A stretch of 64,000 nucleotides of DNA from Ancylostoma caninum (lineage: Eukaryota; Nematoda; Chromadorea; Rhabditida; Ancylostomatidae), in the NCBI GenBank assembly GCA_037903475.1, contig JBAJFG010000019.1, positions 8,059,001-8,123,000 on the forward strand, in the 5' to 3' direction. Below, piece after piece: positions 38,312 through 53,300 of the stretch. Position 1 is the first letter of the stretch. Every line of letters starts with the position of its first letter. The translations under genes and the position numbers were made by a program. The notes below the pieces were generated by a model. It did not search any database. It saw only the letters and a list, made by a program, of their open reading frames with translations, and was not told the DNA's origin.

Positions 38312-41300
38312 CTACAAGCAGAGACGATTCCCGTAAAACAACATCCAGAGAATTGGCAATTACTCAGACATACAGGCGTTTGGGACGCTGGTGAACCAGC
38401 TCACTTTCAGCCAAAGCCGACAGCCACGTAGTAACCGAGGTGTATATAAGCCAGCAGACGGCTGTGTAAGCTTAGCCTCGTCTCTACTGTGGTGGAGACG
38501 AGACGAGCCCTACAGGACTTGTCTGGCCAACTGAGATACGCTTGAAATTCTGGTTTAGTGTAACGAATGATCAGACGAGTTGCGTGGATGCGGTCGCGTT
38601 CCAACGTGGCGCGGACGGGAATATCCGCCTGCCCGCAAACATCCGGCTTGCCGAGCGCGGCACATTTTTTCATTTTTTTGGCGGATCATTTTTTTAGTAT
38701 ATCTGCACTCATCGGATGGAATGAAGGATGACCTGTCTTAATACCACCCGAATCTCGGCAGGCCAAACCGGGAAATACGCGCAAGTAGCGATGGAATGGG
38801 CACACCAACCCCGCCTCTTTTGCGTTCTCCACGCAGGTGTCATGCAGAGAGAAACGGTGTGTGACGGCGCTCCAAACGCCCGAATGTCTGAGTATATCTG
38901 GAAATGGATCGTAGTCACCGTTTTCCTACTTCCGTTATACGCGCACGGGCGAAGACCTCTTCGTTCTTGATGAGACCGTTCTGAAATGCGGCAAAAACTT
39001 GAAACCATCTAAATGAATGAAGGAAAATAGCAGTATAGTAACAAATCACCTTGATATCCCTCAGAAGCCTTTTGTTACTGGTGAATTTCAGACCTCTTGA
39101 AGAGCAACGTTGAAAGCACGTCGGTAGAGCTTGTAGCAGATACACCTTCACGTTAGATTGCCTTACGTCATTTATTTATTTATTCATTTATTTATTTATT
39201 AGTATATATGTGCAAAGAGGCGGGTCATTTCAAAAGTTAATGTGGTGCAGAAACCCTAAATATTAAAAAATCCAACAAGTTTGCACCTAGGAAGGCTGCC
39301 AAAACATCCTGTCTTACATAAGGACGCAAAAAAATATATCGTGAAAAAACCCTTGGCGATTGCGCGTAGATGGTACAGGATGGTGAAAAACTATTAGGTT
39401 GGTGCAAAAATAATGTGCGTTTTCATGCCTTTTATTCCGAACCTCATAACTCCTTTCGAAATCGATCTTTTTCAATAGGCTTAGAACTATTGTAGTCCGC
39501 AAATCTTTAGCAATAAGATAAGACTACCGTGCATTTCTGACAGGACCTTCTAGAATCGGCAAACTTCCGGAGAGCAGTTTTGGTATCACTTCAGTCTTCG
39601 AGGAAATTCTCCCGGAAGAACTCGTCCTGGTTCTCGGGAAAGCGGTAGTCGGTGAGCGAGAAGCTTGATGATTATGATGTAGGAGTTCGAGCTTTCTAGC
39701 TCAGTTGCTCGAACCTGTGAAGTATCTGTCGTGCAGGGTATGCCTGGACGGTACCCTGTGGGAGTGAAGAATCCATTTTGATGAGCAACGCTGGGGTCAC
39801 ACCGTGAAGTTTCTAATTTAATTCGTTTACGTCTTGAAACCACTTACCAAATTAGGAAGAAAGAATGAGCTGCAGTGAGCAATTTTTGCAGCAGGTCACC
39901 ACAAAGTTGCCGTGACCTCATTTTGGTGTTGCTTCGGTTTCTGGGAGTGTTTCGGTGCATCTCCCTCGTCCAACTTTTGAGCAAGACACCTCATTTTGTC
40001 GAAGAGGGTATATACTTCATAAATAATTACTAAGCGACCGACTATTTGGTCGCAATTCTTTCATACAAAGGCGCGAAGCAGACCTCCCAATGAGGATCAA
40101 TGTGGTATTCGTTCAGTATGCGCGACATCAACTCGTCGAGCTTTTTCATCCTCCCATTTCTACTGAAGGGAGGGATGGTCTGACAACAGTCACCGGCAAT
40201 GTTCCGCGAAACCAAATATGTTGTTTTGGATGGGTGCTGTTTGATAATTGTCATCAGTTGTGGGTCGCAAACCCCGGGAAGACCTGTGCGACATTCCTTA
40301 CTTTCGAAGCAAGGCACACCAGGCCGAAAAATCCAGGAGCAGCTCGGCGGAATGCATTCGCTCACACTCCCTTCGCCGAAACTATGGTGGTATTCTGAGC
40401 GATTCCTGCTGCGATGCCATCGAGTATCAGCTCGCTGAAGTGAGTTTGGCAAAAAACTTGTTTTGGCTCCTTTCGTTCAACAGCTACAAATTCACCAAAA
40501 ACATGAATTTCGCTCAAAATGGATGAGATATTTGAAAAGGCCATGAAATTTGCTACAAAACCATGGGCAGCTTCTCATACCGATGATAAGAAACACCGGA
40601 AGTTCTCTGCACCGAAAATGAAGCAGCGAAAAACGCGCATTATTTTTGCACCAACCTAATATTAAAATTCAAAAACGACTTCGTTCTATGGAGACGTTTG
40701 TCATCGGTAACACTGAAGACAACATCATTCTTGAAGTTCGTCAACGATTTCGCCATTTATATAATTTAAAAAAAAGCATTTAAGCAAGAAAAAAAAAGTA
40801 ACATTGTTCTCGAGTATTGCGGCTCCATATTGACTTGCGAGACTGAATATCGCAAGGTCATTTTTGTTCATACGTGCCGCCAGTCCTGTTCCCACTTGGA
40901 TGCCGAAAAAAAAGTCACACTATGAAGACTACCCAACTGTGCTCTACCTTCAAGTTTCAGCTCTCCAGCATCAACAGAAAAGATTCAGTACAGGAATTAC
41001 GGAAATGATGTTTAGTTGATAAAATGGCCTTTTATTACTTTTTTCATTGACTAGATCGAAGCAGGAAGGATGACAACTGTGGGCAAAGCAACCACAGTGC
41101 CTGAGAGCGCAAATCTCCCACTAATCAAAACTGAGAAAAGATTGGCACCTCAATGGGCTAGATCTCCTGCTATTTAGGTCCATCTACAAGCATTCCTCTA
41201 AGTGAGCCAGAATTTGAGGTGGACGCCTTTGCACGTTCGTACTGCTCGTCCTGCCCAGTCCTGCAGCTTGATAAAGTGTCCTTTCGTGCACTACTTTCGA

Positions 41301-44300
41301 TTATCTCGAGCCCACTACAAGCACACGTTATTTGAAATCGGACAAAAATTTTAACCTCGGAGGGGTTCGAATCCATGACTATGTAGATGACCAGGGCTGT
41401 GCGTTACTAACGTAACGAATTAACGCATTAACGCGTAACGACCATTTTTGGCCTAACGTAACGAATTAACGAATTAACGAAAAACCCCAAAAATCCGTTA
41501 GAATCGGTTTCGTTAGAAAGCCAAATAGTATCTGAAATGCGTACTTTTCTTGCATTACACAACTTTCTCATGATATACAGCAGATGATAGGCATAGCTCC
41601 GGCGATTGTGTAAAATAATTTGCAGTAAGGCACCCGACATTGTCGAGGATAGATATACGTATAAGAACTTTCATGAACCTGCAACTGTTTAAGGAAGTAG
41701 ATGAATATGTACCTTGCGCATAAGCCATCATTCTCGACTGATCCTTCTGAATATTAGAGCAGCGATATTGACACCACGAAATTCCCTCTTATCAAAATGT
41801 TGGCATATAAATACCTTTCCGCACCGGCAACTGAGTGCGAGGTTCTTCTAGCAGCAGGTTTGTGTCGGATATAAAAACCAGCTTGACTGTAGAAATTTGG
41901 AAAAAAACTGCTCCTTTTACACCATAACGTACTTATACTAGGAGTCTGAGCTATCCCTGCGCGCTTCCAGCCTCGAGTCTCTCACCTTCTTTATGAAGCC
42001 TTAGATCTTAAGAGTTCTCATCCGTTCCTTTTGCCAAAAATTTATCGTGAAGATTGTTAGGCAAAATAACGCAACTCCTAACCGAAGACATCTCTATCAC
42101 TTGTCTTTTTTTTCAGTCGTCCGATCATTGCCTGTGTTTGTTTTCTGCATGCATTGAAGAGAAACATTCATTTTTAAATCTGAGAAACTATTATTTTTAA
42201 ACCTTTTCACCTTGCTATACCATTTTTTTTCAGAGCCAGAAGTAACCAATGTTAGCATTTGCTTCAATTTTTTGTTGAATCTACAGCTCATTTGCTCTGA
42301 ATATCAGTCAGGGATCTGGAGTGCTTGTTACAGCTGATGAAACTTATCAAAATACTCACAAATCCGTCCTCTAACGAATTAACGGATTAACGAATTAACG
42401 CATTAACGCGTAACGGCCATTTTTGGCCTAACGTAACGAGTTAACGGATTAACGAAATCTGAAATTTTTCTAACACACAGCCCTGTAGATGACGTATATC
42501 GATATTCTTCATGACAAATCTGAAGCAAATCGCTTGAGTGAGTATGAACTTGCGCTTTCAGAGAGATATTCGCCAGCCGCGTACATTTCAATTTTTTGCA
42601 AAATTTCTGGATAAAGGGAGTCGAACCCTTGACGGTGCACGCGGTGGCTACTCATCCTGCTGGTATAACGTTTGAATTTGAAGTCGAGTACTTTCTGCAT
42701 TTTCGTTCTCATTTCTCATCTCATTCGAAATTTGTGTACGAAAGGGGGAGCGGGGTCGTACTTTTGGCGGCTGAGAGGGGGGGGGGGGTCGTATGGGGGT
42801 CAACCTTCTATCATCATCACGCCCGACCCCGTGTGGAGTGTAGCACCTTGCCTCGCTGTCGCTAGCGTCAGACATCAGTGCTCATTGATCCTAGACGAAG
42901 CTTGCGGTGGTCACCGCAATTTGTAACAAGGCGATCGTCAACTCCGACCGTCGCCAGCGACGACGACTCAGGGTGCTATAGTCCTTGTGGAGCAGTGCTT
43001 GCCGCCAGCTGTATACCAGACAGGACAAGCGAAAAAAAAAATCCTCTCAAATTTTGCATGGACGCTTCAGTCGCTGATTACAGCTTCAATGTGATATAGT
43101 ATGCCACTGCCATTCTCTTGTTGAGAGTGGCATTTTATTCCAGTTTCGCACAGAGATTCTGCCCTTTCGCATGGAAATGATGCTACAGGAAAAATGGCTA
43201 AGGTGGTCCTGTTTGTCACAGCAAATGACTTCCATATGCGAAGGTTTAGGGAAGATTTTTCCGATGAAATGTTCAGGGCCTTGGATGTGATATGGTGCTC
43301 CGCTGTGCAGCATCATGAATACCACTTCTAACATTCTTGACGAGAACCGGGAATGTCATCTATTTGTGTACACATTTTGGTGTTAGCCACTGGGTCTCTC
43401 ATCTAGAAAAGCACAAATTTCTTCTAAAAATCCGTAGATTAATCCATAATCTGTAGGGAAACGTCATTCACCATTGCAGCCCTCCTAGAAAGGCACACCT
43501 CCTATGCAACGCGACAAGGCACTGTAGATGTCGGTGTTGCTTCGCCCGCGCCGCGTAGACGGTGCGGCGCTCCAGGCCTCCAAGCCGCGGAGAGGTGCAA
43601 TCATAATTGACGCTCCCTGTTTGTATGTGATTCTGTTTATTCTAAGAGTTCTGTAAAGAGACCTTTTTGACCACTTCTTCCACTTGATTCATGCGATTCA
43701 TGTAGTCATTGAAAATTCTGTCCTCATCGATAGGCTTCATAGGATCGAACCGTGTTCGACCGAGAAAAGGCCTTAATAACACAATTTATTTTACAAGAAC
43801 AAATAAGAACAGCTTGTACAATTATAGAATATGATGACTGACAGTAACATTCGAACTCCTGGCAACTAACAGATTAGTTGCCAGGAGCTCGAAGCTAGTT
43901 TGCCGTGCGACAATAGCGCACATGCAAGCTATCCAGAAGCGGCGCGTTGTGACGGCCGACGGAAATTATTGCGATGCTACGTCGCGCATCCACGCTGCGT
44001 CACATTCAGTTTATACTTTCTCCTTCTGAAATCACCAGATCTGCCTAATTTGGATCGTGTTGCTAGCAGGCGCGATGTGACGATCGTCGTAACGGATCGG
44101 GATTTGCTTTTGATTCGTCTTTCCGTCAATTGCTTAAAATTACGACCTTGTTAACGTCGCTACCCTTCTCGTCGCGCATATCATGGTCATCGCTGCCACA
44201 ACATCGTCTCGTGAAGAAGTATAAACACAGCCTATGTTCTGAACACCTAGTGTAGTCATCGCAGCCGAGCATGTCATGCAAGCATGAAGCATACGTGTCG

Positions 44301-47300
44301 TCATCGGTGTCGCGTTGTAATCAAGGTCTTTGAAATGAAATGGTGGGCATTTTGTATTCTAGAAAATTTGCTATCAAACAGTCAACTAGCCAGTAATAGT
44401 CAGTCCTCAAGCAAATTTATAGAACTCGATTAACAACTTACGTGATCAACCTTGATTTTTATCATTGACAATTATTTCTTTTTCCAAATGTTGAGATGGG
44501 CTGCGAGCTACTTACCGTGAGCTACTTGCCTCACTTACCTAGTAACCACGAAAAGAATATCCGGCTTTAATGCGTTTATTATAAAAGAGTAGTTGTAATT
44601 TTGGAAATGACAGTTGTCTTGGTCGGTTACCGTCAAAAACTCGCATCCTGCAAAAAATACGAGCTGCTTAGTACCATTGGCCAGATTCATGCTTGTCCAA
44701 GGCAAACATATGCCTTAGCCTGCAATTGGAATAGGTATAATTACCTGGAAATGAAAAGAAGTTGAGTTCTCGTGAGAGATTCTTGAAGGCATTGTAGATC
44801 TCGCCACCTTGATTGAAAGCGTAACTGTTACCAATTACTAGTATGCTATAGAGACCAGTGCCATTCTGGAACAATAACGAACTGCTCATCATAAGAGTGC
44901 TGTCGCTGCTGTCCTCAGCAACCAATCGATACACATTAAAACCACTGTCAACGCGTCTGCAGTGATCGAAAGCACTGTAATCCTTGAGAAGTATAGCACC
45001 AACCGCTAGATACACATCGCTGCTCCTCCTGCCATCACCACCTCACTGCCGATCTACATGAACGTGGCAGTTTTTCCAGTCCTTTTTTTAAACTTTTATT
45101 TTCTTGATTTGTTTCACTACTTGTCCAGAAGTAAGATGTTTCAAGAAGGTTCCATATCTCTTTACATTCATAGCAGAACCTGCCCTAAATAGTGTGGTAT
45201 TATTTTCCCCTTGATGTTTTCTTCCTTACCTCAGGCAATTGAAAAATCTGTCCTTTTTCTTCTAAAAGTGTGAAAAATCTTATGCGTGGATTGTTATGGA
45301 AGGTTAGAAATACCTGCGTTTCACAAAACGCTCCAGGAGGGACGTCTTTTTCGTCAAATCTTTTACTGCGCTCGCAATATGGTGTTGCCATGTTCAGAGA
45401 TTGATTTCCTTCCTTCGCATTAATGTACTGCATAAGCGCTGAAAATCACATGCACATATATTCCTTCTCTTAATATGACGCCGACAGAACGAAAAAAAAA
45501 CAAAGTAGCCGTTACGCATTAGTTATTTACTCATTATGATCAATCGTTATTCCATTGCAGGGAACGAAGCCGCGCCGCACCACCTATGCGGCGCGGCAGA
45601 GTGGCTAAGCGATGTGGTTCACCGAGAGTTTCCGGGATTGCTGCTTTTCTGTACAGCAATGTCAGAGTCTACATAAAATTCCACACACGCAGAAATTAGC
45701 TGTGGAAACTGTAGAAAAAGCGGCAATCACGAAAACGAGAGAAAAGCACAAAAAGCAAAACAGCATTTGGAGAAAAAAAAAACATTGCACACTTTTTTCC
45801 CTTGGAAAGCACTCGAATAACTCACTCATATTCCATGCCGCATCATTGATATTGATGTTACTGTAATTCACCGGTCCTGCACCAGATCCTCGGGCCAAAT
45901 CATCTTGGATGTGAAGGCAGTAGGAAAGCGCGGAGGACGATACTAATAGTAATGCAACAAGGAAGGAGATTGCAGGCGGAGACCATTTCAAATATCGTGA
46001 CTCAAAACCATGGTGGATAGCAATTGCCAAGATCGTAGAGGCGAGAACACCAAAACACAATACTAAAATAACAACCGTCAATTTTGCTGCTTGTTGGTAC
46101 AATTTTCATTTGCACGATAGAATGTTACCAAATCTCAAGTTTTCCGACAATACAACACCGTATCAGGGACTGTTCGGCATATTCTTCGCAGAGGGTTACT
46201 CCCAAATATCGGGAAGAGAGCAATCACAGATAGATTGGCACTAACAATTTTGATTCGGTTACCCGAATTTGAGACCATTTTTAAAAATTCAATTATTGCA
46301 TAGATGTAGGCAAGCCTGTCTACATGAATTGCTGTGGTGTTCGTATGGGGAAGAAAGTACCATATATTTGGCCAATAGTCCTACGAACTTTTCTAGAGGT
46401 CAAGAATTGAAGGATATGCAAAAATCCATTTGCTCATTCAAATATTGCTAAAATCTTAATAAAGGAAGTTCAGCAAAACGCTGGTCAAGACGTAAAAACT
46501 CAGCGCTCATTTCCAATTCCCACTCTAATAGTAATAGCTGAACAGAAATTTCCGAATTTGCTAATTGTTCATCGCAAAGTGAGAAATTTCTTCATAGATG
46601 AAAAAGACGACCCACGGGAATCACGAAATTTGCTGCTGTCTGGATTGACCTGGACGCCGACGAAGGTCGCAAAGGCTCATACGAATGTGCGTACATTCAC
46701 ACCAATGACGGACGCGGAAAGTGGTCGATACGGGGGTGGGTGCAAGAAAAAAGTGGGACTTCCTCCTTTTTTTGAACTAGGATGGGAAATAAAAATAAAA
46801 GCTTAGCTATGATATTAAATGATTGCTAAAAGTTGTTAAGAAAATAATAAAAAATAAGCATTTCGAAATACATTAATTCAGAGCCTTTATTTTTTGTAAA
46901 GTGATTTCAAAAATTCTGCGATCCCTTCTCGAGGGGGGAGGGTGGCAAGGTGCATTCTGAACAATACTCGTGCGAGCAGCCTTACAGAGGAAAATTGTAC
47001 TCCTCAAATGAAATCTTCATCCACTCCCAAACAGACAGAAACTGCGCTCCATACATGACGAGCAAAGAAAGTACTAGGTCTTGGCTTCGCCCACAATGTC
47101 CGCAAAGGTATTTGCTCGTTGAGCGGTTTCTAGGTTGAATGGAAATAGTTTTTAATGAAGAAATGTATACCATTGTGATCCACAGCTACTGGACGTTCTT
47201 TTCATGCAAAATTCTCAAGAACAAAGGTGGGACGGTCCCTTCAAAGGCAGAACCCAGGCTTGTTGCAAGCATTTTATTTTGGGATTCCATACTTAGAATC

Positions 47301-50300
47301 CCTGTAGCAAGTTGGAAACAAGAATCTCCCATAAACAACTTGCAAACAAGCTCAAATATGCTAGTTTGCAAGTTTTTATTATGCTAAAAACAGCTTGAAA
47401 ATTAGTATGATGTTATCATCAGCCTGAAAAAATGATAGCCGAATAGCTTTCATTTTGCAACTACATATCTCAGTAGGAAGGCAAAGTAACTAATTTACCA
47501 GCTTTTCCCAAAAACAATTATTTTACTAGTTTTGTCCGGATACCCTCCAGTCATCATGCGCAAATTAAAGAATCCTTCGCATATGGTAAGGTATTTTAGT
47601 GGTAGCATGAAATGGGAGTAGTCGCACCACATCTACATCGTGGGTTTGCTTTGAAAACGTTGTTCCAACTTCCTCAAATTTGTCGAAACAGGTGTTCAAA
47701 GCCACACAGTGACAAATGAAGTTCAATTATCAAAAAGAAAATCGTAGAAATGTAAATACTTCCGCTAGGCAAAAATAACCTTTGAAATTGAGTTTTTTCC
47801 ACCAATAAGCTATGGACTGTATCGTATTGTCGAAGACTTTTTAAGGGAGCATTGCAAATCGGTTATTATTAGATAAGTATGGAAGTCCGACTGACGCCGG
47901 TCTCCCAGACTTCTTCTAATGCTCGCTTCGCTCGCATTAATTCATGTCATATCCACGATAATATATATTATTGTCCAATCGAGTTTCCAAATGGAAAACA
48001 ACTCAGAATGTAGCATCACATTGCTTTCTCCTGCTGCCTTTACTCTAGGCCAATGGAATCTGTACAGGGTGGTAACGTGCCGTCTTGTGCACAATTAGTT
48101 CTCGATTGAAATAGCCAGCTATCTGCCAGCGATTTACAGTGGAATGATAAAAGAGAATGATTACCATTTCCTGCACGTTATTGTTGGTAAAGTGATAAGG
48201 GTCACATTGAGTGTATAAAAGAGGTTGGTGAGGAATGGTTAGGCACAAATGAGAACATTGGGTGAACACAGGAGTGGTTGTGAGGCTGAACAAAGGGCAA
48301 ATATGCGCATTATTCATCGACTGCCGGGTGCCATTGTTAAATATTACCACTACTGGGATGCGATACCGCTCTCACTTGACGGAGAACTCGTCTTGTAGTG
48401 TTTCATCGGTGATTGGCGCGGGCGCACTCCTGCAGCAACAGTGCACCAGACTCCACCACTTCTGGAAGCCGGCGCACCATTATTAAACAGTTGGGTCCGT
48501 CTCCAGGCGTAGGCGCGCTTTTGGACTCCGGCGCACCCTTATCACAGCGGTGGACCCGTCTCCCCCACTTTTGGGCGCCGGCGCACCCGTTGAACTGTTG
48601 GACCTATTGTATAACGGGTGTCGTCATCCAACCTTCCGCTCGACCTCCTCTCTACCCCACTCCACCATACCACGGCTTCAATGTGTTAAACGTACCGAGG
48701 GGCTGTTCCAGAGAGTGAGGCTTCACTATGACATATACAGGCCAGTGAAAAAGATACAAAGCATAAGATATATCTCCCAGATAGGCGAGAGCATCATCTC
48801 CGAGAAGAGCTATCTGAAACGAGCACAAATGCTGTGAAAAGTGCACCAACTTTGAATTGAGGTGATACAACCTTCTGCAGGCTCCCGATATAGACAACTG
48901 CACCAGTTAGAATTGTCGTTGCGAGGCGTAAAATATGGCTAGGCAAAGCGAACCAGATCAGTGAGAGCATAACTTCCCATGTGAAAATAAAGATAGCTAC
49001 GACGTGAAGCCATTTTTCATTGTCCACCACTGTATTACATCCTTGGTTTGCTTCTTAATTATGAATAATCTTAATATCCGAGCAGCTAAAGGCTTGTCAA
49101 AGATTTGATATTCACATGCGAGCTGTGATACTGTGATACAAACTCCTACTACATTGTCATGTTTTCTGATAAATCAAAGCAACGACTGACCCACAATTGA
49201 TCTACAATCAATCGGACCACCTTTAAAAAGCCACTGCGCGGCCACCCAATATACTTCTACTTCTTCCTCCTGATCTTCTACCTTTTCGCGATCAGGGTGC
49301 TCCTTTGATCGTGACTCTGCTGTTCTGATCTTCTGATCCCTACAGTCCCTAATCAATCTAATACTCTAACTCGGATCAAATCTCGCACAAGAAGACCCGA
49401 AGCGAGTGTATTAAATCCTTGGTTTGCTTCTCAATTATGAATGATCTTAATATCCGAGCGGCTTGTCAAAGATTTGATATTCACATGCGAGCAGCGAAAC
49501 ACCTTTAAATTCAGTGGAATAGGAGTTTTAACAGACCTTCCTTAATAGTTTCGTCTTGAGAAGTTGCAAGCAGGCATTGTTGCTCAAGCGCATGTTGTGA
49601 GCTCTTTTTATATTGTCGAGGGATTGCAGACGTCGTCTTGAAAGTGGCAATGAATGAATGGCTGTGAAAAAACAAATAATCGGGATATTACATGCGTTTG
49701 TGCTAGAACTAGTAGCAAATATTCTGCCTCTATTCGTTCTTTTATGCCTCATTCCACTCTCTCCTCACATAAAGGTGTAGCACTTTACACCACACATTTT
49801 AAAAAGTTAAGTTTCATGGATGTTACAACCACGGTCTCATCAAAATAACTGTCGGATGGCGCCCCCGAGAAGCGTGGCGGCTTGACAGGAAAACCCGAAT
49901 GAACTTCTGTTTTATAATCTCTTATTACCTCGTGTGAAAGCTCTTACCGTTTTATCCTGCGCCAAAAAGGCAACCACACCGCAGAGAAATTGCCAAAGTC
50001 TTGCAAAGATGGAATAAAAGGCAGTAGTATTGTCTGCCCCCAAGTAGAACGTAATGGAGCAACCAGCGATCCCTAAAAATGTTGTGTGCTAGCGTATGTC
50101 TGCAAAAATTACTAGGAAGATATGCTCACCGGCCACAAAAGTCTTTTCCCAGGACGTTGTTAATCGTTGCACAACAAAAATAGCAGGTATTATGAGATAC
50201 CACTGCATTTCCACGCAAAGAGACCATGTGTGCACGAAGAGATCCTCCGCACCCAGTAGCTAGAAACAAATCAGAAAGCTTGATAAGGTCAATGTGCGAA

Positions 50301-53300
50301 CAGCAAATCTCGCTCACCATTTTCTGATAGTACTGCTCATCATTTCCTGATATGAAATTTGAAGTGAGCAATACTGCTCTCCGGGAGCTGCCCATGTTGA
50401 TTTCACGATAGGACAACGGTAAGAATAGGATAATCGATGTTGTTATTGAGCATAGCGTCAAGTAGTATGAGGGCAATATACGTTTAATCCTAAATTGGAA
50501 TCAAAGGCAGCCCTCGCGGGAATTTTCAGCTTTGAAACTTCAGTGTTATCTGAGGCAATCAATTAAGCTAAGTACCAGAGTTACCATTCTTTTAAACTCT
50601 CATCTCATTGAACCAATGACCCGAGTTTTGCGAGTTTGGTGAGGACCGATTCAAAAAAGTTGATATCACAGCATTTTTAGCCAGCGGACATAGTAGTTTT
50701 GCAGACCATCCCACATCAGCTCCCCACCTACATATGAAATGCTTGGCAGAGAAGCCCGGTCAATTATGAGAAGCGAGTCGGACTCCTCTGTAAACACGGT
50801 CTTCGCCCCGTGGAATGAGGTTGGGCAGCCAAAAAAGTCAGCTTCTCTTTTTTGTTTTTTCTGCTTCATGCCCATGTTAACATGCCGGCTGATGGAGGCA
50901 AATATGGGAGGTTCAATGTGGAACGTAATACACAAGTGACCTGTAGGAAGCCCGCCCACCTTCCTTCTTGGGTTAGCAAGCAAGGATTCACATTCTGTGT
51001 CTGCAGAGGGCAGGATGGGAAGGATGCAAAGCCAGAGAGATCGGAGACGGCATCAAGCTATTCCACGAACTTTAGACAAGAAAGAATGGGGTGGCAATAG
51101 CAATATTGGGACTTCAGGAAAAATGTCTCGTCTGTGAATCGTGTTAGCGACAATATAGATCTCCATCGAATCGCAACAGAGGATGGTCCTCTGAAAACGA
51201 TCAAGTATGTGGAAACTGTTCTGGGAATAGGACAAAATCGAGCAGTGATAATAGATGTATGCATAACCTAGCTTAGGCAAACAAAGGCTAAAATAGAGCT
51301 ACGCATCCGGTGCTGGACGTTCGTACGTGAAACGCAGGAGATATTGCATGAGAAGATTGTTGCTGCCGGTTTGCTAGTCTACGTCCCATAGACTCTGCTC
51401 GGGCTAGCGGAGCAAGTACTATCCCGATGGGCGTAAGGGACACATTAGGAGAAGCTAGAGATGAAAGGAGAGGATATAAGTCAATATGGTTCTGGAGCGA
51501 AGACCAGCAGAAGCCTGAGATGGACCCTTACAAAGGTTGGCAGAAAACCAAGCTGCCTTCGGCACTGGCTGCGTACTTTTAAGAAAGGTGGAGGTGAAGG
51601 CAACAGTGGTCAGTGCTACTGCAGTAGACGACCTCTATGGTGAGGCAGAGAGCTCGCAGGCTCAAAAACTTGTGCTCCAGTTAGCGAAACCGCTCCGAGA
51701 GCATCGCCAGATGAGATTGGAGTCAAAGCTGGTGGCAGCGAAGATGATGAAGCCTTGAGAGATTTGAGAGCAGTCGAAGAGTGGTAGAGAGCCTGTTTTG
51801 CGCATCTTCTGGACAAAGGGTTTCCACGAAAGAGACACTCCCGTGGATTGAACAACTGGGCCGATACAGCTGCGGTGGCTGACCGAGTTTTTCAGTAGCA
51901 TCACAAGGCCCATGAAAATTCCAACAGCGCGAAGAGACACCATCATATTGTCGATCTTCAGTGATGGACTGTGCGCATTATAGAGGTATCAAGCTCATCG
52001 CACATACAATGAAGCGAACACCTTCTGGGTATGCGACTGAGAGATAGGGTGGAAATTGCACCGGATCAGCTTCGAGGGCAATCGACAATTGATGTCATCC
52101 CTATCGACATTCAAGTGATGGAAAACTAGAAAAGAAAACTAGGGAAGAAAAAACCATGCCATATCGCATTTATATATTCGGAGAAAGCATATGACAGGTT
52201 GTCGCGCGCAGTGCTTTGGGAGGTGATGAAAGAACGAGGCATCCCGGTGTGCATGGTGAGGACAGTCCAATTCATGACGGATCAACAGCACGGCTATGCA
52301 CTTTACATGGAATAACATCAAAGTTCGATATAACAGTAAGGGTGCACCAAGGATCAGTATTGAGCCCATTCTTCTTTATCATGAGACTTGACACGGTGGT
52401 AAAACAGCTCCTGGAAGGCTCGCCATACGCAGTACTCTATGCGGATGATGGCGCAGATTCGAGAGGAATGAAATGGTATACAGGAAGACATCGTCGTTGT
52501 AGACGCAAAGCAGACGGTACTGCTTTCGCACAAGCTGAGGAATTCCAGCATTTGGAAAGCGTCTTCAGTGCTGAGGCAACCGTAGATGCAGCAGTTAGAA
52601 GAGATTTTGCTGCGTGGTTGAAATGGAGGGAATCAATGGAAATTCTCACGATTGAAGATGCTCCAGGGTGTTGAAAGGGAAGATCTACCGCACTCTTGTG
52701 GAGCTGGCAATGATATACGGCGGCGAATGTTGGTCAGTGCCAAAGGCGGCCTAACAAATGTTGAACACGGCTGGGCATGTCCAACCTTACGCGACATGAT
52801 AAGGTGCGAAACAAGGACATATAGCTAAAACTGCGTGCACAGCGGTTGCGATGGTTTGGCCATGTCATGAAAATGACATGGCCAAACCATTGCAACCGCT
52901 GTGCACGCAGAAAATGACTACTGCTCCGTACCCAGCAGACGAGATGGAAGTTACCGGCAAAGGTCTCAGAGGGGCACCGAAAAACTATGGTAGAAAGCTG
53001 TATGCATGGATATGAAAAAGATTGGAGTCGTCGAGAATGAAGGACTACGCTCAGGATCGCGATCTGTAGTGCATGAGAATAAAAAATCGCTGGCCTCAAT
53101 GAATGCGCGGAACAGATGCTAAGGAGAAGAAGATCGCACTTCAGCTTACATGAAATGATAGGAGAACTATCACTTAAACTCGTTCAACTTAAGGGGACTG
53201 ACTTTCCATGGTCTGGAATAGTCAGCTCAACACTAGTCTCCTCGCAATTTACTGCCGACGGAACCGAATTCAGCTTCAGCTGTCTTTTTGGCTAAGTCGG

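Noticed and set aside
42726..42870. G-rich stretch (GAGAGGGGGGGGGGG) as a possible regulatory G-quadruplex
   Set aside because: A single homopolymer run without four spaced G-tracts; it occurs only in copy 2 and looks like simple repeat growth.
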